From: Streptomyces sp. NBC_00820
Lineage (GTDB): Bacteria > Actinomycetota > Actinomycetes > Streptomycetales > Streptomycetaceae
Direction of reading: 5' to 3'
Length of the DNA stretch: 64,000 bases
NCBI RefSeq assembly: GCF_036347055.1
Contig: NZ_CP108882.1
Location: forward strand, 930,001 to 994,000
Each line of letters starts with the position of its first letter. Position 1 is the stretch's first letter. This document shows positions 61,799 through 64,000 of the stretch, piece after piece. The notes below the pieces were generated by a model. It did not search any database. It saw only the letters and a program-made list of their open reading frames with translations, and was not told the origin of the DNA. The translations under genes were made by a program, and so were the position numbers.

Positions 61799-62028
61799 GG
61801 GCTGTCCTCCTGTGAGTTCGCTCTCGTCGGGGCGGTCGGCCGCTCTCCGCTCATCCGGAGCAGACCGGTCGGCGGAAGTGGTCGACGCGAGGACCGGCGT
61901 CCGCGCCCGCTCGCGTCCCTCGATCCGTCGCCCACGCTAGGCCCTGCGATTTCTCCTGTCCGGGACCAATCCGCGGTCTCCTCGGGACCGGATTACGCAC
62001 GCAGTCGCCATCACCACGGAGGAATTCA

Positions 62029-62613
62029 GTGAAAGAAGCCGTTCATATCGGCAGAAATCCATCGTCGGAGCCGGATCTGCGGGAGCTGATCGACCAGGTG
62101 GCCCTCGGCGACGAGCAAGCGTTCGCCTCCGTCTACGACGTCGTGGTGAATCCGGTCCTGGGTGTGGTCCGCGCCGTGCTGCGTGATCAGGCGCAGTCGG
62201 AGGAAGTGGCCCAGGAGGTTCTGGTGGAGGTGTGGCGCACCGCCCCGCGGTACCGCTCCGACCGGGGAACGGTCATCAACTGGATCCTCACCCTGGCGCA
62301 CCGCCGGGCGGTCGACCGGGTGCGCTCCGTCGACGCCGCGACCGCCCGGGACCGCAAGGCGGCCCTGCTGGACCGGACACCCGAGTACGACCATGTGACC
62401 GAGCAGGTGGAGGCCCGGCTGGAACGGGAGCAGGTACGGCGCTGTCTCCGCACCCTGACCGGCCTTCAGCACCAGGCCGTCACCCTGGCGTACTACCGGG
62501 GGCTGACCTACCGCGAGGTGGCGGAGGCGCTGACGCTGCCGCTGGGCACGGTCAAGACCCGGCTCCGTGACGGGCTCATCCGGCTGCGCGACTGCCTGGG
62601 GGTGACGGCGTGA
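62029..62613 (+). CDS. sigK: ECF sigma factor, SigK family
   Basis: A 194-residue ECF sigma factor: region 2 ASVYDVVVNPVLGVVRAVLRDQAQSEEVAQEVLVEVWRTAPRYR (key DQAQSEEVAQEVLVEVW) and region 4 LTGLQHQAVTLAYYRGLTYREVAEALTLPLGTVKTRLRDGL (key YREVAEALTLPLGTVKTRLR). GTG 62029 has GGAGGAATTCA upstream. It overlaps the anti-sigma gene by GTGA, the usual operon layout of SigK/RskA, so its activity is probably held by the membrane partner and released by a signal outside the cell. Confidence 0.92.
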   Translation: MKEAVHIGRNPSSEPDLRELIDQVALGDEQAFASVYDVVVNPVLGVVRAVLRDQAQSEEVAQEVLVEVWRTAPRYRSDRGTVINWILTLAHRRAVDRVRSVDAATARDRKAALLDRTPEYDHVTEQVEARLEREQVRRCLRTLTGLQHQAVTLAYYRGLTYREVAEALTLPLGTVKTRLRDGLIRLRDCLGVTA

Positions 62614-63362
62614 TCACCGCCGATCTGCACACGATGACGGGCGCGTACGCCCTGCACGCTCTCTGCGACGACGAGCGCGAGGCGTTCGAACGTCACCTCG
62701 CGAAGTGCGAGCCGTGCCGGCAGGAGGTCGCCGAACTGAGCGCCACCGCGGCCCGCCTGGGCCTCGCCGCTTCCGTGACGGCCCGGCCGGAGCTGCGGGA
62801 CCGGGTACTGCGCCGCGTCGCCACCGTCCGGCAGGAGACACCGGGTGGCCCGGTCCTGTCCCGCCCGGGCCGCCGGGTCCAGTGGGCGCGCCCGCTGTCG
62901 CGGTGGGCGCTGGCCGCGTGCGTCGCGGCGGCCGCGGCGCTCGGCGGCACGGCGGTGTGGCAGCACCGACGGGCCGAGGACGCCGTGGACCAGGCGCGCC
63001 GGGCCGAGCGGGGGGCGGACGACATCGCCGCCGTGCTGACCGCGCCGGACGCCAGGACCCGGGCCGCCGCGCTGGCCGGCGGGGCGTCCGGCTCCGTCGT
63101 CGTCTCACGGAGCCGCGACCGGGCCGTGTTCGTCGCCTCCGGGATGGCGCGGCCGCCTCGCGGGCGGGTCTACCAGCTGTGGTTCGACGACGGCGGCGCC
63201 ATGCGGTCCGCCGGCCTGATGAACCCCGGCCGCGCCGGTCAGACGGTCCTGCTGCGGGGTGCCGTCGACCGGGCCACGGGAATGGGCATCACGGTCGAAC
63301 CCGCGGGAGGCTCCCGGCAGCCGACCTCGGCTCCGCTGGCGCTGCTGAAGTTCCCCGCCTGA
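62610..63362 (+). CDS. rskA: Anti-sigma factor (RskA-like, zinc-associated)
   Basis: A 250-residue anti-sigma factor. The N-terminal zinc motif is ERHLAKCEPCRQEV (H-x3-C-x2-C). One membrane helix (WALAACVAAAAALGGTAVW) follows near residues 91-110, then an extracytoplasmic RskA-type domain (PRGRVYQLWFDDGGAMRSAGLM). It sequesters SigK at the membrane until proteolysis. GTG 62610 overlaps the SigK stop. A strong bidirectional terminator follows. Confidence 0.9.
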   Translation: MITADLHTMTGAYALHALCDDEREAFERHLAKCEPCRQEVAELSATAARLGLAASVTARPELRDRVLRRVATVRQETPGGPVLSRPGRRVQWARPLSRWALAACVAAAAALGGTAVWQHRRAEDAVDQARRAERGADDIAAVLTAPDARTRAAALAGGASGSVVVSRSRDRAVFVASGMARPPRGRVYQLWFDDGGAMRSAGLMNPGRAGQTVLLRGAVDRATGMGITVEPAGGSRQPTSAPLALLKFPA

Positions 63363-63365
63363 CGT

Positions 63366-63399
63366 GAGCGGGCCCCGCCGAGAGCGGCGGGGCCCGCTC
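63366..63399. terminator. Bidirectional intrinsic terminator
   Basis: Perfect 15-bp stem starting GAGCGGGCCCCGCCG with a 4-nt AGAG loop, between rskA (plus) and the DUF1295 gene (minus), and touching both gene ends. Confidence 0.92.
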
Positions 63400-63400
63400 C

Positions 63401-64000
63401 TCACCGGGGCGGCAACGGGAAGAAGCCGCTGGTGCGGGCCACGTAGGCGGCGTAGCCGGGACGCCCGGCCATGTGCTGCTCCAGCAGCCGCTTGCCACTG
63501 CCCCTGATCAGCAGGACGCTCATCACCAGGGGCGACACGACGGACACGGCGGCGGCCTCGGCGGAGTCACAGGTGATCAGGAACAGTCCCCACCACACGC
63601 AGAAGTCACCGAAGTAGTTGGGGTGCCGGGTGTAGCGCCACAGGCCGCTCTCCATGATCCGCCCCTTGTTGGCCGGATCCGCCTTGAACCGGGCGAGCTG
63701 GGCGTCCCCGACCGCCTCGAACAGGAACCCGACCGCCCACAGGGCCGCGCCGGCCACGGCCGCCGCCGTCATCGGGCCGGGCACGTACTGCGCGGCCTGG
63801 ACGGGCAGCGACACCAGCCACACCAGTGCGCCCTGCAGCAAATACACCATCCGCAGGGCGTACAGGTCGGGGTTGCCGGGGGCTCGGGACAGCATTTTCC
63901 GGTAGCGGGGGTCCTCGCCGTGTCCGCGTCCGCGCCGGGCGATGTGCAGGGCGAGCCGCAAACCCCACAGGACCGTCAGCGCGGTAACCAGGGCGCGTCT
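63401..64000 (-). CDS. DUF1295/isoprenylcysteine-methyltransferase-fold membrane enzyme (5' end outside window)
   Basis: The open frame continues through the window edge (before MRLALHIA it reads TALTVLWGL), so at least 200 residues are visible and the true start is missing. The diagnostic block WRYTRHPNYFGDFCVWWG is shared by DUF1295 steroid 5-alpha-reductase-like and ICMT-like enzymes, with flanking hydrophobic helices. It likely reduces or methylates a lipid-type substrate in the membrane; exact activity unknown. Confidence 0.85.
   Translation of the reverse strand, partial: RRALVTALTVLWGLRLALHIARRGRGHGEDPRYRKMLSRAPGNPDLYALRMVYLLQGALVWLVSLPVQAAQYVPGPMTAAAVAGAALWAVGFLFEAVGDAQLARFKADPANKGRIMESGLWRYTRHPNYFGDFCVWWGLFLITCDSAEAAAVSVVSPLVMSVLLIRGSGKRLLEQHMAGRPGYAAYVARTSGFFPLPPR

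Noticed and set aside
1..64000. tRNA, rRNA, prophage or integrative element
   Set aside because: I saw no T-loop-type motifs, integrase, or att-like repeats; apart from the small MITE the window looks like stable chromosome.

Overview
The window is a high-GC (roughly 72%) actinobacterial chromosome segment that I read as Streptomyces. The reasons are third-position GC bias in every frame I trust, many GTG/TTG starts with GGAGG-type ribosome sites, and Streptomyces-type families (ROK and LacI sugar regulators, a mycothiol-dependent isomerase fold, a deazaflavin-type oxidoreductase, DUF6421, DUF6986, DUF6214, DUF6332, a CtpI-type giant P-ATPase, a SigK/RskA pair). I found about 65 genes, no rRNA, tRNA or CRISPR, and one small mobile element. 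The left and right edges cut two genes: a phosphotriesterase-like gene and a DUF1295 membrane enzyme.

Layout. 1-10 kb: a ROK regulator overlapping a frameshifted Nudix gene, AlkB, an RlmG-like rRNA methyltransferase, then a divergent sugar-phosphate unit (SIS isomerase plus class II aldolase facing a DeoR repressor with an obvious operator), a DUF5519 protein and an MFS transporter. 10-20 kb: a DinB-like isomerase, MarR, a two-component system, a TetR repressor facing a deazaflavin-type oxidoreductase with twin perfect palindromes, a geranylgeranyl-reductase-like flavoprotein, an M20 dipeptidase, an MBL hydrolase and a P-loop kinase-Nudix fusion. 20-30 kb: a small secreted protein, a ROK kinase facing a LacI regulator, a gene split by one in-frame TGA, a 168-bp MITE-like element, the DUF6986 aldolase, a secreted phosphoesterase and etfBA. 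30-40 kb: a flavin reductase behind a Cys-ending leader peptide, a thioredoxin, an acyltransferase, the tightly coupled operon DUF6421-SDR-threonine aldolase, a GDPD, GNAT and VOC proteins, and LysR facing an aldo-keto reductase plus SRPBCC protein. 40-64 kb: membrane proteins, PAP2 and HAD phosphatases, TetR, DUF6214, an FprA-type reductase, an NCS2 nucleobase permease, a CtpI-type ATPase with a repeat-bearing partner, PaaX facing an AidB-like dehydrogenase, a six-bladed BNR protein, cydAB, a hydrolase, sigK-rskA and the DUF1295 enzyme.

How it works together. Most of the window is ordinary chromosomal housekeeping and accessory metabolism, organised as small self-regulated units: regulator plus divergent enzyme, with a visible palindrome between them. 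I did not find a convincing new multigene defence or biosynthetic system. The parts most worth a second look are: two or three genes broken or interrupted by single-base events, including a UGA in a leaky UGA-C context; the MITE inserted exactly at a stop codon; the unusually dense set of short tandem arrays (9-20 bp units, each unrelated) in intergenic gaps; the Cys-leader attenuator; and the CtpI ATPase with its 11-residue-repeat partner protein.
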